64,000 nucleotides of DNA from NCBI GenBank assembly GCA_963634745.1, contig CAVHCX010000016.1:1-64000 (forward strand), in the 5' to 3' direction. The notes below the pieces were generated by a model that ran no database searches, had not been told where the DNA came from, and worked only from the letters and a program-made list of their open reading frames with translations. This document shows positions 26,766 through 34,083 of this stretch, in pieces. Each line of letters begins with the position of its first letter. Positions within the stretch are counted from its first letter, which is position 1. This DNA is from CAKRJP01 sp963634745 (GTDB lineage Bacteria > Bacillota > Clostridia > Lachnospirales > Lachnospiraceae). A program made the translations under genes and the position numbers.

Positions 26766-28427
26766 ATGAATATTTCACCACTTCAGAAAGCTAGATACGA
26801 GTATTCTCCAAAGCTTCCGGGAATGCTTCGCAACGGAATCGCAGAGATCTGTGTTAAAGAAGGATCTGCTACTGAAAGCGTAGCTGACCAGGCAAAGATT
26901 GCTGAGTTATTCCCAAACACATACGGAAAGCCGGAGATCACTTTTGAAAAAGGAAGCAATACTGCATCTGATAAAAAGCAGGTTGTAGGTGTAATCCTTT
27001 CCGGTGGACAGGCTCCCGGAGGACATAACGTAGTAAGCGGTCTTTACGATGCCCTCAAAGCTTCCAGCAAGGAGAACGTTCTTTTGGGATTCCTTGGAGG
27101 CCCTAGCGGACTTTTAGAGGATAAATATATCGAGATGACAGATGACTATATCGCTGAGTACAGAAATACCGGTGGATTTGATATCATCGGATCCGGAAGA
27201 ACAAAACTTGAGACTCCGGAGCAGTTTGCAGTTGCAGCAGAAGTTTGCAAAAAGCACGGTATTACTGCTATCGTTATTATCGGTGGAGATGATTCCAATA
27301 CAAACGCTTGTACCTTAGCGGAGTACATGGCAGCTAACAATACAGGCGTTCAGGTAATCGGATGCCCTAAGACCATCGATGGAGACTTAAAGAACGAAGA
27401 CATCGAGTGCTCTTTCGGATTCGATACTGCTACTAAGACTTACAGCGAGTTGATCGGTAATATCGAAAGAGATGCCAACTCAGCAAAGAAGTACTGGCAC
27501 TTCATCAAGGTAATGGGACGTTCCGCTTCCCACGTAGCTCTTGAGTGTGCACTTAAGACTCAGCCAAACATCTGCCTGATCGGCGAGGAAGTTGCAGCCA
27601 AGAAGATGTCCCTCTCTCAGATCGCTGACCAGATTGCTGATTCTGTAGAGAAGAGAGCTGCTAACGGAGACAATTTCGGTGTAGCTATCATCCCAGAGGG
27701 TATTGTTGAATTCGTTCCTGAGTTCTCTGTACTCATCGCTGAGATCAACGAGCTTCTTGCCGGAGAAAAGACAGACGAATTCAATGCTCTTCCATCTTGG
27801 GATGAGAAGTATGCATTTATTAAGGCCGGACTTACAGCTGAGTCTATGGCTGTATTTGAGATTCTTCCTCAGAGCATTCAGCAGCAGTTATTCTTAGAAA
27901 GAGATCCTCATGGAAATGTACAGGTTTCCCTGATCGAGTCCGAGAAGTTATTCTCTGCATTAGTCGCTGATAAGCTTGCTGAGAGAAAGGCAGCCGGAAC
28001 CTATACCGGTAAGTTTAGCGCTCAGCATCACTTCTTCGGCTATGAAGGAAGATGTGCTTTCCCATCAAACTTTGATGCAGACTACTGCTACTCTCTTGGA
28101 TACAATGCATTCATGTTGATCCAGTATGGCTTCAACGGATATCTTTCTAAAGTATCTAACCTTTCTAAGCCAGCTGAGGAGTGGGTTGCCGGTGGTATGC
28201 CAATCACTAAGATGATGAATATGGAGAGACGTAACGGTAAAGACAAGCCGGTAATCAAAAAAGCCCTCACAGAGCTTGACGGTGCTCCATTCAAATATTT
28301 TGAAGCACACAGAGATCAGTGGGCAGTGGAGACCTGCTTCTTATTCCCAGGTGCAATCCAGTACTATGGACCTTCAGAAGTATGCGATATCACAACTGAG
28401 ACTCTTGCTTTAGAGCAGTCTAAATAA
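26766..28427 (+). CDS. pfp: pyrophosphate-dependent 6-phosphofructokinase (long form)
   Basis: Converts fructose 6-phosphate and pyrophosphate to fructose 1,6-bisphosphate and phosphate, reversibly, in glycolysis. The 553-residue length is that of the long PPi-dependent forms of plants and spirochaetes rather than the 320-residue ATP enzyme. Motifs: GVILSGGQAPGGHNV, IIGGDDSNTNA (Asp in place of the second Gly of GGDGS, the mark of PPi use), GCPKTIDGDLKN and MGRSASHVALECAL. GGAG lies 7-8 bases before the ATG. The gene stands alone on the plus strand, and codon choice looks well adapted, as expected for a highly expressed gene. Confidence 0.95.
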   Translation: MNISPLQKARYEYSPKLPGMLRNGIAEICVKEGSATESVADQAKIAELFPNTYGKPEITFEKGSNTASDKKQVVGVILSGGQAPGGHNVVSGLYDALKASSKENVLLGFLGGPSGLLEDKYIEMTDDYIAEYRNTGGFDIIGSGRTKLETPEQFAVAAEVCKKHGITAIVIIGGDDSNTNACTLAEYMAANNTGVQVIGCPKTIDGDLKNEDIECSFGFDTATKTYSELIGNIERDANSAKKYWHFIKVMGRSASHVALECALKTQPNICLIGEEVAAKKMSLSQIADQIADSVEKRAANGDNFGVAIIPEGIVEFVPEFSVLIAEINELLAGEKTDEFNALPSWDEKYAFIKAGLTAESMAVFEILPQSIQQQLFLERDPHGNVQVSLIESEKLFSALVADKLAERKAAGTYTGKFSAQHHFFGYEGRCAFPSNFDADYCYSLGYNAFMLIQYGFNGYLSKVSNLSKPAEEWVAGGMPITKMMNMERRNGKDKPVIKKALTELDGAPFKYFEAHRDQWAVETCFLFPGAIQYYGPSEVCDITTETLALEQSK

Positions 28428-28452
28428 GATTCTTAAATTTAAACTGAAAGAA

Positions 28453-28497
28453 GAAGGGTCGCAGTAATGATTTAAAAAATCATTACTGCGACCCTTC
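28453..28497 (+). terminator. terminator of pfp (bidirectional)
   Basis: A 20-bp perfect stem starting GAAGGGTCGCAGTAATGATT, loop of a few A, followed by TATTTAATT. It lies between two convergent genes and could also end the small membrane protein transcript on the minus strand. Confidence 0.85.
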
Positions 28498-28504
28498 TAT
28501 TTAA

Positions 28505-28747
28505 TTAGAAACTGTTTTCATCATTTTTATTTTTTATTTTAAATATAATATACAGCATCAGTGTAACGAATGCCAAAGCAATAAAAAATATATCAATCGG
28601 ACTATATACAAAACATTTTTTCCATTCTCCACTAACAAAATTCGCATCCATACCATACAATAAAAAATTGGCGCCCGTTCTACCTAGTATCCATAATAAA
28701 GATATTATAAAAATACTGCCCAGAATTTTGCTATAATTTTTTTTCAC
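28505..28747 (-). CDS. small two-helix membrane protein; candidate immunity protein
   Basis: An 80-residue protein, (M)KKNYSKILGSIFIISLLWIL..., with hydrophobic helices at about residues 7-27 and 48-70 and a charged C-terminus (KIKNKNDENSF). The GTG start at 28747 is chosen because AAGGAGG lies 8 bases upstream; the longer frame from 28795 has no such site and would contain it. I recognise no family. It is the next gene on the same strand after the modified-peptide precursor, 175 bases away, and shares its AT-rich composition. Small two-helix proteins often give self-immunity to peptide antibiotics, so that role is proposed by position only. It might instead be an unrelated gene. Confidence 0.65.
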   Translation of the reverse strand: MKKNYSKILGSIFIISLLWILGRTGANFLLYGMDANFVSGEWKKCFVYSPIDIFFIALAFVTLMLYIIFKIKNKNDENSF

Positions 28748-28794
28748 AAAATTCACCTCCTTCATATTGTATAAGCACACTATTTTCTTGCACA

Positions 28795-28837
28795 TCTCAG
28801 AAACAGACTTATAAAATTGCGTTGTCTATTTCTGAGA
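28795..28837. promoter_or_regulatory. inverted repeat between precursor peptide and small membrane protein genes
   Basis: TCTCAGAAACAGAC (28795-28808) and GTCTATTTCTGAGA (28824-28837) pair at 13 of 14 positions with a 15-base loop. No T run follows, so it may be an operator or RNA stem rather than a plain terminator. It lies about 50 bases before the start of the 80-residue protein. Confidence 0.5.
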
Positions 28838-28885
28838 ATATGAAAGCGTTTGATCATAAATATTATAAATACAAATCTCTTTATT

Positions 28886-28916
28886 AAATTACAAATACCA
28901 TTTCTGTCTGTAATTT
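28886..28916 (-). terminator. weak hairpin just after the precursor peptide gene
   Basis: AAATTACA (28886-28893) pairs with TGTAATTT (28909-28916), loop 15 bases. It begins a few bases after the precursor stop. The following minus-strand sequence is AT-rich but lacks a T run, so partial termination or mRNA end protection is more likely than full termination. Confidence 0.4.
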
Positions 28917-28922
28917 TGTAAA

Positions 28923-29111
28923 TTATCCATTCTCTCCACTACTAAAAAATTGCATACTTTTATATTCTGATAAAATGGAATTATATGATTTAGTTGAATT
29001 ACATACTGCTCTTGCCGAATACTCACAAGCATTTTTACAAATTGCCGTGCATACCCAACCACGTGGTTCTACCTTGGAACTACTTGATTCAGAATACCGT
29101 TTCCCTAACAT
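28923..29111 (-). CDS. Cys-rich precursor peptide of a radical-SAM-modified RiPP
   Basis: A 62-residue peptide. Leader: residues 1 to about 19, MLGKRYSESSSSKVEPRGW. Core region: cysteines at 21, 25, 29 and 37 (CTAICKNAC and RAVC), spacing CX3CX3CX7C, followed by a Ser/Tyr/Asn-rich tail. The CX3CX3C part has the same spacing as thuricin-CD-type sactipeptides, in which Cys sulfurs are joined to alpha carbons. A strong AAGGAGGTGAAG site lies upstream of the ATG. It is the last gene of the maturation operon, 38 bases after the carrier-like gene. From memory it fits the clostridial Cys-rich (Clo7bot/CLI_3235-like) precursors tied to CcpM maturases. The product, cleavage point and cross-links are not known to me. 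Confidence 0.8.
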   Translation of the reverse strand: MLGKRYSESSSSKVEPRGWVCTAICKNACEYSARAVCNSTKSYNSILSEYKSMQFFSSGENG

Positions 29112-29149
29112 TCTATCTTCACCTCCTTCTCCCTTTTGAGATTTATAGT

Positions 29150-29395
29150 TTAAATATTTATGTAATCAACAATAGACTGATAGTTTTTCATTCCTCCTTT
29201 TAAAATAAAATCATCCGAAAATTTAATACACAACTCTTTTTCAATAGCGAGCATAAATACCATTAGATCTCTAGGTTTTGCACTAATGTCTTTTGAAAAG
29301 AAATTTTTATTTTTTAGAACAGGATTTTTTTCTACATCAATTCGCAAATACTTAACACATAATTCATTAAGTATTTTCGTCGGATTCTCCTTCAT
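29150..29395 (-). CDS. acyl-carrier-related protein of the peptide maturation system (no phosphopantetheine Ser)
   Basis: An 81-residue, helical, carrier-protein-like sequence. The second half aligns by eye with ACP helices 2-3 (LMVFMLAIEKELCIKFSDDF, then YQSIVDYINI like the usual TVGDLVDYI end). Where ACPs have the D-S-L phosphopantetheine site this protein has AKPRDL (residues 39-44), so the attachment Ser is absent. It resembles the family I recall as peptide maturation system acyl carrier-related protein, found beside CcpM radical SAM enzymes. It may be a scaffold or adaptor rather than a true carrier. The start at 29395 is chosen over 29443, which would overlap the stop region of the upstream gene and lacks a binding site; GGGAG lies 12 bases before it. 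Confidence 0.78.
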   Translation of the reverse strand: MKENPTKILNELCVKYLRIDVEKNPVLKNKNFFSKDISAKPRDLMVFMLAIEKELCIKFSDDFILKGGMKNYQSIVDYINI

Positions 29396-29420
29396 AATTA
29401 TCTTTTTCTCCCTTAGTTGA

Positions 29421-30476
29421 CTATAATAATTCAATTTGTCCATAGTTCATCAATCTATCTATTATTTGTTTTGTTAATTTATTTCTTTCCGATTTAATTT
29501 TTAAACAAAAAATATTTTTACTGTCCAATTCTTCTATTTTTCCCACAACTTTGTTGTTATTTATTGTAAGATAACTTAATCCTTCTGATGGATTTGTAAT
29601 ATTATTATTTACTTTTTTCGGCACTATGTTAAAAAAATCAGTATGTATTTTATAACGTTCCCAAACATATTTTCGAAGATTCTGAATATCATAAATATTA
29701 TAGTCCTCATATGGAACAGATAATACAAATATGTCTGTTGATACCGAAATACTAACTAAATCAAAGAGTATTCCAAAATCCCCAACCTTTTCTCTTGAAT
29801 ATGAGCTGACACCTCCCGGTACTCCAATAATTATCAAATCTGGTTTCTTTTTATTTTCTATTTCCTTTATGTATTGATTAAACAATAGAATTTTTTCTGA
29901 ATTAGCGTATTTATTTTCAAACATAAAGTCCGGAAATTCGTACATTCCAAGTACCTTGCCATATCTCTGCGATCCTATATAAACCACCTTCAAATTAGTT
30001 TTGTGTAGCATTTCATACAAAGATAACTCTACTTGCATTTCAGTATTATCATCATATAATCCTGCTGTTACGATCAACGGTATATTTATGACTTCTAAAA
30101 TTCTCGGTATATCTTGTTCTTTTTTAATATTATCTATCTTCTTTAATTCTTTTTCTAACGCTGGAATCCTTTTTCCATAATACCTAATAGTCTTTCCGCA
30201 TGCATATGCATAATTCACTTTTGGATAAAGAAAAGTAATTTCATCGAGATTATATTTTGTGTTTACGAACCATATTTCATCACTGTTCTGGCAAGCAAAA
30301 TCGAAATCCGTTATAACACTTATTTCCTTTCCTCTAAATATAATTTTCTTACCTTCATATCCCCACCCTTTAAAACAAACCAAATAAAGTTTATCTACAT
30401 TTTCTAAATCTTCAATTTGTTCAATAAAAATATCACATATTTCACTATAAGGAAATATCAAAATTATCTTTCCCAT
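29421..30476 (-). CDS. peptide maturation system protein of unknown function (TIGR04066-like)
   Basis: A 351-residue protein with alternating strands and helices. The N-terminal third (MGKIILIFPYSEICDIFIEQ) looks like a Rossmann-type half. The middle (PLIVTAGLYDDNTEMQVELS, then LKVVYIGSQRYGKVLGMYEF and DLIIIGVPGGVSSYS) has the layout of DUF1611/dethiobiotin-synthetase-like P-loop proteins. The Walker A Gly-Lys-Thr is replaced by DDNTEM, so nucleotide binding is doubtful. By context and general form it matches what I recall as TIGR04066, always next to the radical SAM maturase. Its chemistry is unknown to me. It starts 10 bases after the maturase gene with GAGGT upstream. AT-rich codons match the rest of the island. 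Confidence 0.72.
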   Translation of the reverse strand: MGKIILIFPYSEICDIFIEQIEDLENVDKLYLVCFKGWGYEGKKIIFRGKEISVITDFDFACQNSDEIWFVNTKYNLDEITFLYPKVNYAYACGKTIRYYGKRIPALEKELKKIDNIKKEQDIPRILEVINIPLIVTAGLYDDNTEMQVELSLYEMLHKTNLKVVYIGSQRYGKVLGMYEFPDFMFENKYANSEKILLFNQYIKEIENKKKPDLIIIGVPGGVSSYSREKVGDFGILFDLVSISVSTDIFVLSVPYEDYNIYDIQNLRKYVWERYKIHTDFFNIVPKKVNNNITNPSEGLSYLTINNNKVVGKIEELDSKNIFCLKIKSERNKLTKQIIDRLMNYGQIELL

Positions 30477-30486
30477 TTTATTTACC

Positions 30487-31908
30487 TCAGCGGCAAGAAC
30501 TTTTCAAACGATGGTTAATTAGTTCCTCACATATACAATAATCTTTAAATAAGCCATCAATATCTTTTTTGACTTGTTCACATCTCTTCAATATTAAGTC
30601 TTTAGATATTTTATCCAACCCATCAGCCTGAGCCAAACAAATTGTACAATAATCATACGCCCAACAATTAAGGCATTCCTCTTCTGTTGCATTTTGTAAA
30701 TTTGCTAAGCGCCTAATTTTTTCAAGGTCTAATCCCTCTGTTATGTTTCCTATTTTGCATATACTTGAACATTCACTAACTTTTTCGCACGGATAAAAAT
30801 CCCCATTAGCACTTAAAAACAATTTATGAAGTCCTGGCACACATCCGCCACTTCTATGTCCATAATATGTTAAAGATTTTTTATCCCCAAAACACTTTCC
30901 TTTTCTAAAAGATCGTATCTGTTCTTTCTGAAGTCTAAACAATCTTGAGGTCAGCTCTTCGTCTATCCTTCCAACAATCGCAAGCATATTCAAAAACAAA
31001 GCATATTGCGTATCTTCAATAAATTTTTCATTTCGAACAGATATTTCTTTTTTCAAATAATTATCTGCTATGGATACCGCTGATATAGTTTTCCCTTCAA
31101 ACAATGAACTATTAAAAAAATCATCTATACTCTTAAAATCACTTTCTCCATCAAAAACGGTGCTAAAAGAGACATGTTCTTTATAGTATATTGGATAAGT
31201 TTCCTTCAAATACTTTAATTTTTTTATTATGGTTGAATGTGCGTCTCCATCTCCACAAACTAATTTTCTATGCTTATTGTGTACATCTGCCGGACCATCC
31301 AGGCTAATCATTAATGACACATTGTGACTAACAAAGATATCAATAATATCATGCGTCAACAATGTTCCATTTGTTGTTATATTATACTGAATCGTCTTTC
31401 CTTCAATTTTCTCATCAATGTATTGTATACATTTTTTTATTAAATCTTCCTCTAATAATGGTTCTCCACCATAAAATCCGAAAAATAACATTTCAGAATC
31501 ACGAGAATGATTTATAATCATATCTATTCCCTGTTTTGCAATTTCAAAACTCATGTTACTATTATTATGTACTCTATTTTCATATTTGCCTGAATATACA
31601 CAATAGTCACATCTCTGATTACAATTTTGAGTAACTTGTAATACCAAAGTTTTCATACATGAATCGAATTGTAAATCTATGTAATCTGTCTCTGGATGTT
31701 TAGTAATCCTCTTTCGATTTGGTTGTAATAAACCCATTTTTCTTAATCGTACAATATATTCATCTTCCCAATAATCATCTATAAAATTATTCAGCTTATT
31801 AAAAATTTCTTCTGGAATTTTTACAATAGTATCTGTATTGACATCAAAAAAGTAATGATCTAGCGATGTTCTAAATAGATGAATAAATGGCAGCTCAGTT
31901 TCCCGCAT
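30487..31908 (-). CDS. radical SAM/SPASM peptide maturase (CcpM-like) with N-terminal RRE-like region
   Basis: A 473-residue enzyme predicted to modify the Cys-rich precursor. Residues about 10-65 (LFRTSLDHYFFDVNTDTIVK and on to MGLL) resemble a PqqD-like RiPP recognition element. The radical SAM cluster is C96-C100-C103 in CNQRCDYC, with GFYGGEPLLEEDL and ITTNGTLLT as SAM-domain motifs and SLDGPADVHNKHR further on. The C-terminal SPASM region has many Cys (CVPGLHKLFLSANGDFYPCE, CSSIC, CLNCWAYDYCTIC) for auxiliary Fe-S clusters, as in sactisynthases. The start at 31908 has AAAGGAG 10 bases upstream, and the ABC gene stop lies just before it (TGATATG). The longer GTG start would overlap that gene. 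Confidence 0.88.
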   Translation of the reverse strand: MRETELPFIHLFRTSLDHYFFDVNTDTIVKIPEEIFNKLNNFIDDYWEDEYIVRLRKMGLLQPNRKRITKHPETDYIDLQFDSCMKTLVLQVTQNCNQRCDYCVYSGKYENRVHNNSNMSFEIAKQGIDMIINHSRDSEMLFFGFYGGEPLLEEDLIKKCIQYIDEKIEGKTIQYNITTNGTLLTHDIIDIFVSHNVSLMISLDGPADVHNKHRKLVCGDGDAHSTIIKKLKYLKETYPIYYKEHVSFSTVFDGESDFKSIDDFFNSSLFEGKTISAVSIADNYLKKEISVRNEKFIEDTQYALFLNMLAIVGRIDEELTSRLFRLQKEQIRSFRKGKCFGDKKSLTYYGHRSGGCVPGLHKLFLSANGDFYPCEKVSECSSICKIGNITEGLDLEKIRRLANLQNATEEECLNCWAYDYCTICLAQADGLDKISKDLILKRCEQVKKDIDGLFKDYCICEELINHRLKSSCR

Positions 31909-31909
31909 A

Positions 31910-33682
31910 TCATTTTTTCTCCTTTTCACTCATATATTTTTGATACAGTTGATAATAGTAATCACTTCCGCTTACCAATTCATCATGTCCGCCAATATCT
32001 TCAATCTCCCCATTTCTTAGAACTATAATCGTGTCAGCATCTTTACAAATATTACTTATTTTGTGTGTTATATAGATGCATATTTTGTTTTTTGTTTTTT
32101 CCCTAATCAATTTATATATTTCTTTTTGTTTTATTATATCTAGCGCTGCATCAGGTTCATCAAAAAGATACATTTCTGCATTTTCATTAAAGAGAGCTCT
32201 TGCGATAGCTATTCTTTGCCATTCGCCTCCCGAACATTGATTTTCCCCAAACCATTTTCCCAATATTACATCTATACCACAAGAATTATTCAATTTTTCT
32301 TTCAGTCCGATTTTTTCGATCAGTTTACTTACTTCTTGGTCCTTATTTATCTTATCAATATCCCCATATGCAATATTTTCCCTTAATGAAGCTTCGTATT
32401 TAACAAAGTCCTGGAAAACCGCCGATACCATTTTATGATACCAATCTCTATTTATTGAACCAAGCATCATTCCATTAATTAAGATTCTTCCTTCATAATT
32501 TGAATACAAACCTAATAATAATTTCATTAGTGTTGTTTTTCCTGATCCATTTTCGCCAATAATGGCTATAGTTTGATCAGCGGTTATTTCAAAATTTAGT
32601 TTTCGCACGCCATAACTACCAGAATTATATCTAAAAGACACATCCTCGAACTTGATACTGTCAATTCTATCTATTTTTATTTTATCATTATCATTTTTTA
32701 CAGGAAGTTCTAAATAATCATACAAAAAACAAATGTACATTGATTGCTCAATAATATTGTTGATAGAATTAAATATGCCATTTACATACCCTTTAATACT
32801 ATCTACCGAGTCTATATATGCTGTAGCGTCTCCTATTAAAATTATTTTCAAATATGCAAAACGCAATATATAGACAAGTATTCCTCCAGACAAAATGCCT
32901 TCTAATAATTCTAATCCAACATTAGTGATCGTCTGCTTAAAGAAAATTTGTTTTTCTTCTTTCACTATTTGTCTCTGCAAGTTACTGTATATATGCAATA
33001 TAAATTGTTTTAATCCAAATATTCTTATTTCTTTGAACGCATTTCCAGTCATTACTAAAAAATTCAGGTACCATTTCTTTCGTTCTATTGTTGTTCTCTT
33101 CACTCTTATTTTGTATGCGTTCTTGTCCAATATATATATCAATACACTTTTTACTACGGGGATTATTACGATCACAGCCACAATCTGCCAACGAAATTTC
33201 AATAAAATATATCCCATTGATATAACTGCAATAATTTGCTGTATAGTATTAAAAATACTTTCTATATAATTGATAATATCATTTCCACTCTGGCTCTGTG
33301 CACGGTTTATAATATTATAGGTTTCTGAATTTTCAAAATCATAGAGAGAGAGCTCCAGTGCTTTATCTATCATTTTTGCATTAATAAATATAGCAAATTC
33401 CAAACTAAAATCATTACTATATTTCATATATATCAATGCAACTAACTCCATAATTTCATGTACTGAAATATAAATCACAACACACAAGATAAGACTATTC
33501 AACTCAGCTCTTTGTTCTTGTATCATGTTGATTATTTTTTGCAATAATACAACTCTGACTGCCGGAACTGCTCCTTGAAAAATCTTTATTCCAAAACTAA
33601 CTAGCAAGTATTTCTTTTGGAATCCCATAATTTGCTTGAATGATTTATTAATACAGTTGCAAAGTCTTTTTCCCCCACTCAT
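31910..33682 (-). CDS. ABC exporter (fused permease and ATPase) of the RiPP locus
   Basis: A 590-residue half-transporter: about six membrane helices in residues 20-300, then a nucleotide-binding domain with Walker A IGENGSGKTTLMKLL, Q-loop AVFQDF, signature CSGGEWQR (Cys where Leu is usual), Walker B MYLFDEPDAALD (Asp for the usual Thr/Ser) and His switch YITHK. It has no N-terminal C39 peptidase domain, so leader removal must be done by another enzyme, none of which is encoded nearby. Predicted role: export of the modified peptide. First gene of the maturation operon; the stop overlaps the maturase start region. The ribosome binding site (GGTGATGAG) is weak. Confidence 0.88.
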   Translation of the reverse strand: MSGGKRLCNCINKSFKQIMGFQKKYLLVSFGIKIFQGAVPAVRVVLLQKIINMIQEQRAELNSLILCVVIYISVHEIMELVALIYMKYSNDFSLEFAIFINAKMIDKALELSLYDFENSETYNIINRAQSQSGNDIINYIESIFNTIQQIIAVISMGYILLKFRWQIVAVIVIIPVVKSVLIYILDKNAYKIRVKRTTIERKKWYLNFLVMTGNAFKEIRIFGLKQFILHIYSNLQRQIVKEEKQIFFKQTITNVGLELLEGILSGGILVYILRFAYLKIILIGDATAYIDSVDSIKGYVNGIFNSINNIIEQSMYICFLYDYLELPVKNDNDKIKIDRIDSIKFEDVSFRYNSGSYGVRKLNFEITADQTIAIIGENGSGKTTLMKLLLGLYSNYEGRILINGMMLGSINRDWYHKMVSAVFQDFVKYEASLRENIAYGDIDKINKDQEVSKLIEKIGLKEKLNNSCGIDVILGKWFGENQCSGGEWQRIAIARALFNENAEMYLFDEPDAALDIIKQKEIYKLIREKTKNKICIYITHKISNICKDADTIIVLRNGEIEDIGGHDELVSGSDYYYQLYQKYMSEKEKK

Positions 33683-33686
33683 CTCA

Positions 33687-33812
33687 TCACCATTTTTTAT
33701 ACCGTTTCTTCATCGCGGTCAGTTCTATGAAATTATAGCTTGGAAACTCAACCGTTTCTACAGTACTATAAATGATTGCCGATCTCCTTGCTCTGCTAAT
33801 TTTAGGATAACC
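33687..33812 (-). pseudogene. possible remnant of an IS66-type transposase C-terminus
   Basis: An open frame without a start codon reads ...PKISRARRSAIIYSTVETV... and ends at TGATGA just before the ABC gene. SAIIYSTVET resembles the SAxIYSxVETA stretch near the end of IS66 transposases; the residues after it do not match. If real it is a decayed IS scrap at the edge of the AT-rich peptide island. The match is about ten residues, so chance is possible. The frame overlaps the likely promoter of the operon. Confidence 0.3.
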
Positions 33813-33832
33813 CCCCGCTCATAGATTGTCAA
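33804..33832 (-). promoter_or_regulatory. promoter of the RiPP operon
   Basis: On the minus strand TTGACA (33827-33832), 17-bp spacer, TATCCT (33804-33809). Transcription would start near 33797 and leave a leader of about 115 bases before the ABC gene. Confidence 0.65.
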
Positions 33833-34028
33833 TATTTCATAACATTATTTTTCTATAATCCTATATTTTTATGCACTTTCACAATTATATTCACTAGTCA
33901 GTATAGGAAGTACATATAAGTCAAATCTTGAGTTCCAGAAATTTACACCCACCCCAAAATGAGTTTCATTCATTAGCACTCCGAATTAATTTTAAAAACT
34001 AAAAAAGGGCTGTAAAAAACTCCCCTAG
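33833..34028. other. AT-rich gap upstream of the RiPP operon, no gene seen
   Basis: The gap between the RiPP promoter and the udk terminator contains no open frame with a ribosome binding site on either strand. I see no repeat or strong hairpin here. Its composition changes gradually from AT-rich to mixed. Confidence 0.6.
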
Positions 34029-34066
34029 AAAAAATCGCCCAGACCGTAAGGTCTGAGCGATTTTTT
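34029..34066 (-). terminator. terminator of the nucleoside salvage operon
   Basis: AAAAAATCGC (34029-34038) and CAGACC (34040-34045) pair with GGTCTG and GCGATTTTTT (to 34066), loop GTAA. It follows the udk stop and can work in both directions. Confidence 0.9.
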
Positions 34067-34083
34067 GCTATAATTAATTGATA

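Noticed and set aside
33636..33824. 62-codon plus-strand open frame before the ABC gene, considered as a second precursor peptide
   Set aside because: It has no ribosome binding site and runs antisense to the ABC gene start and promoter.
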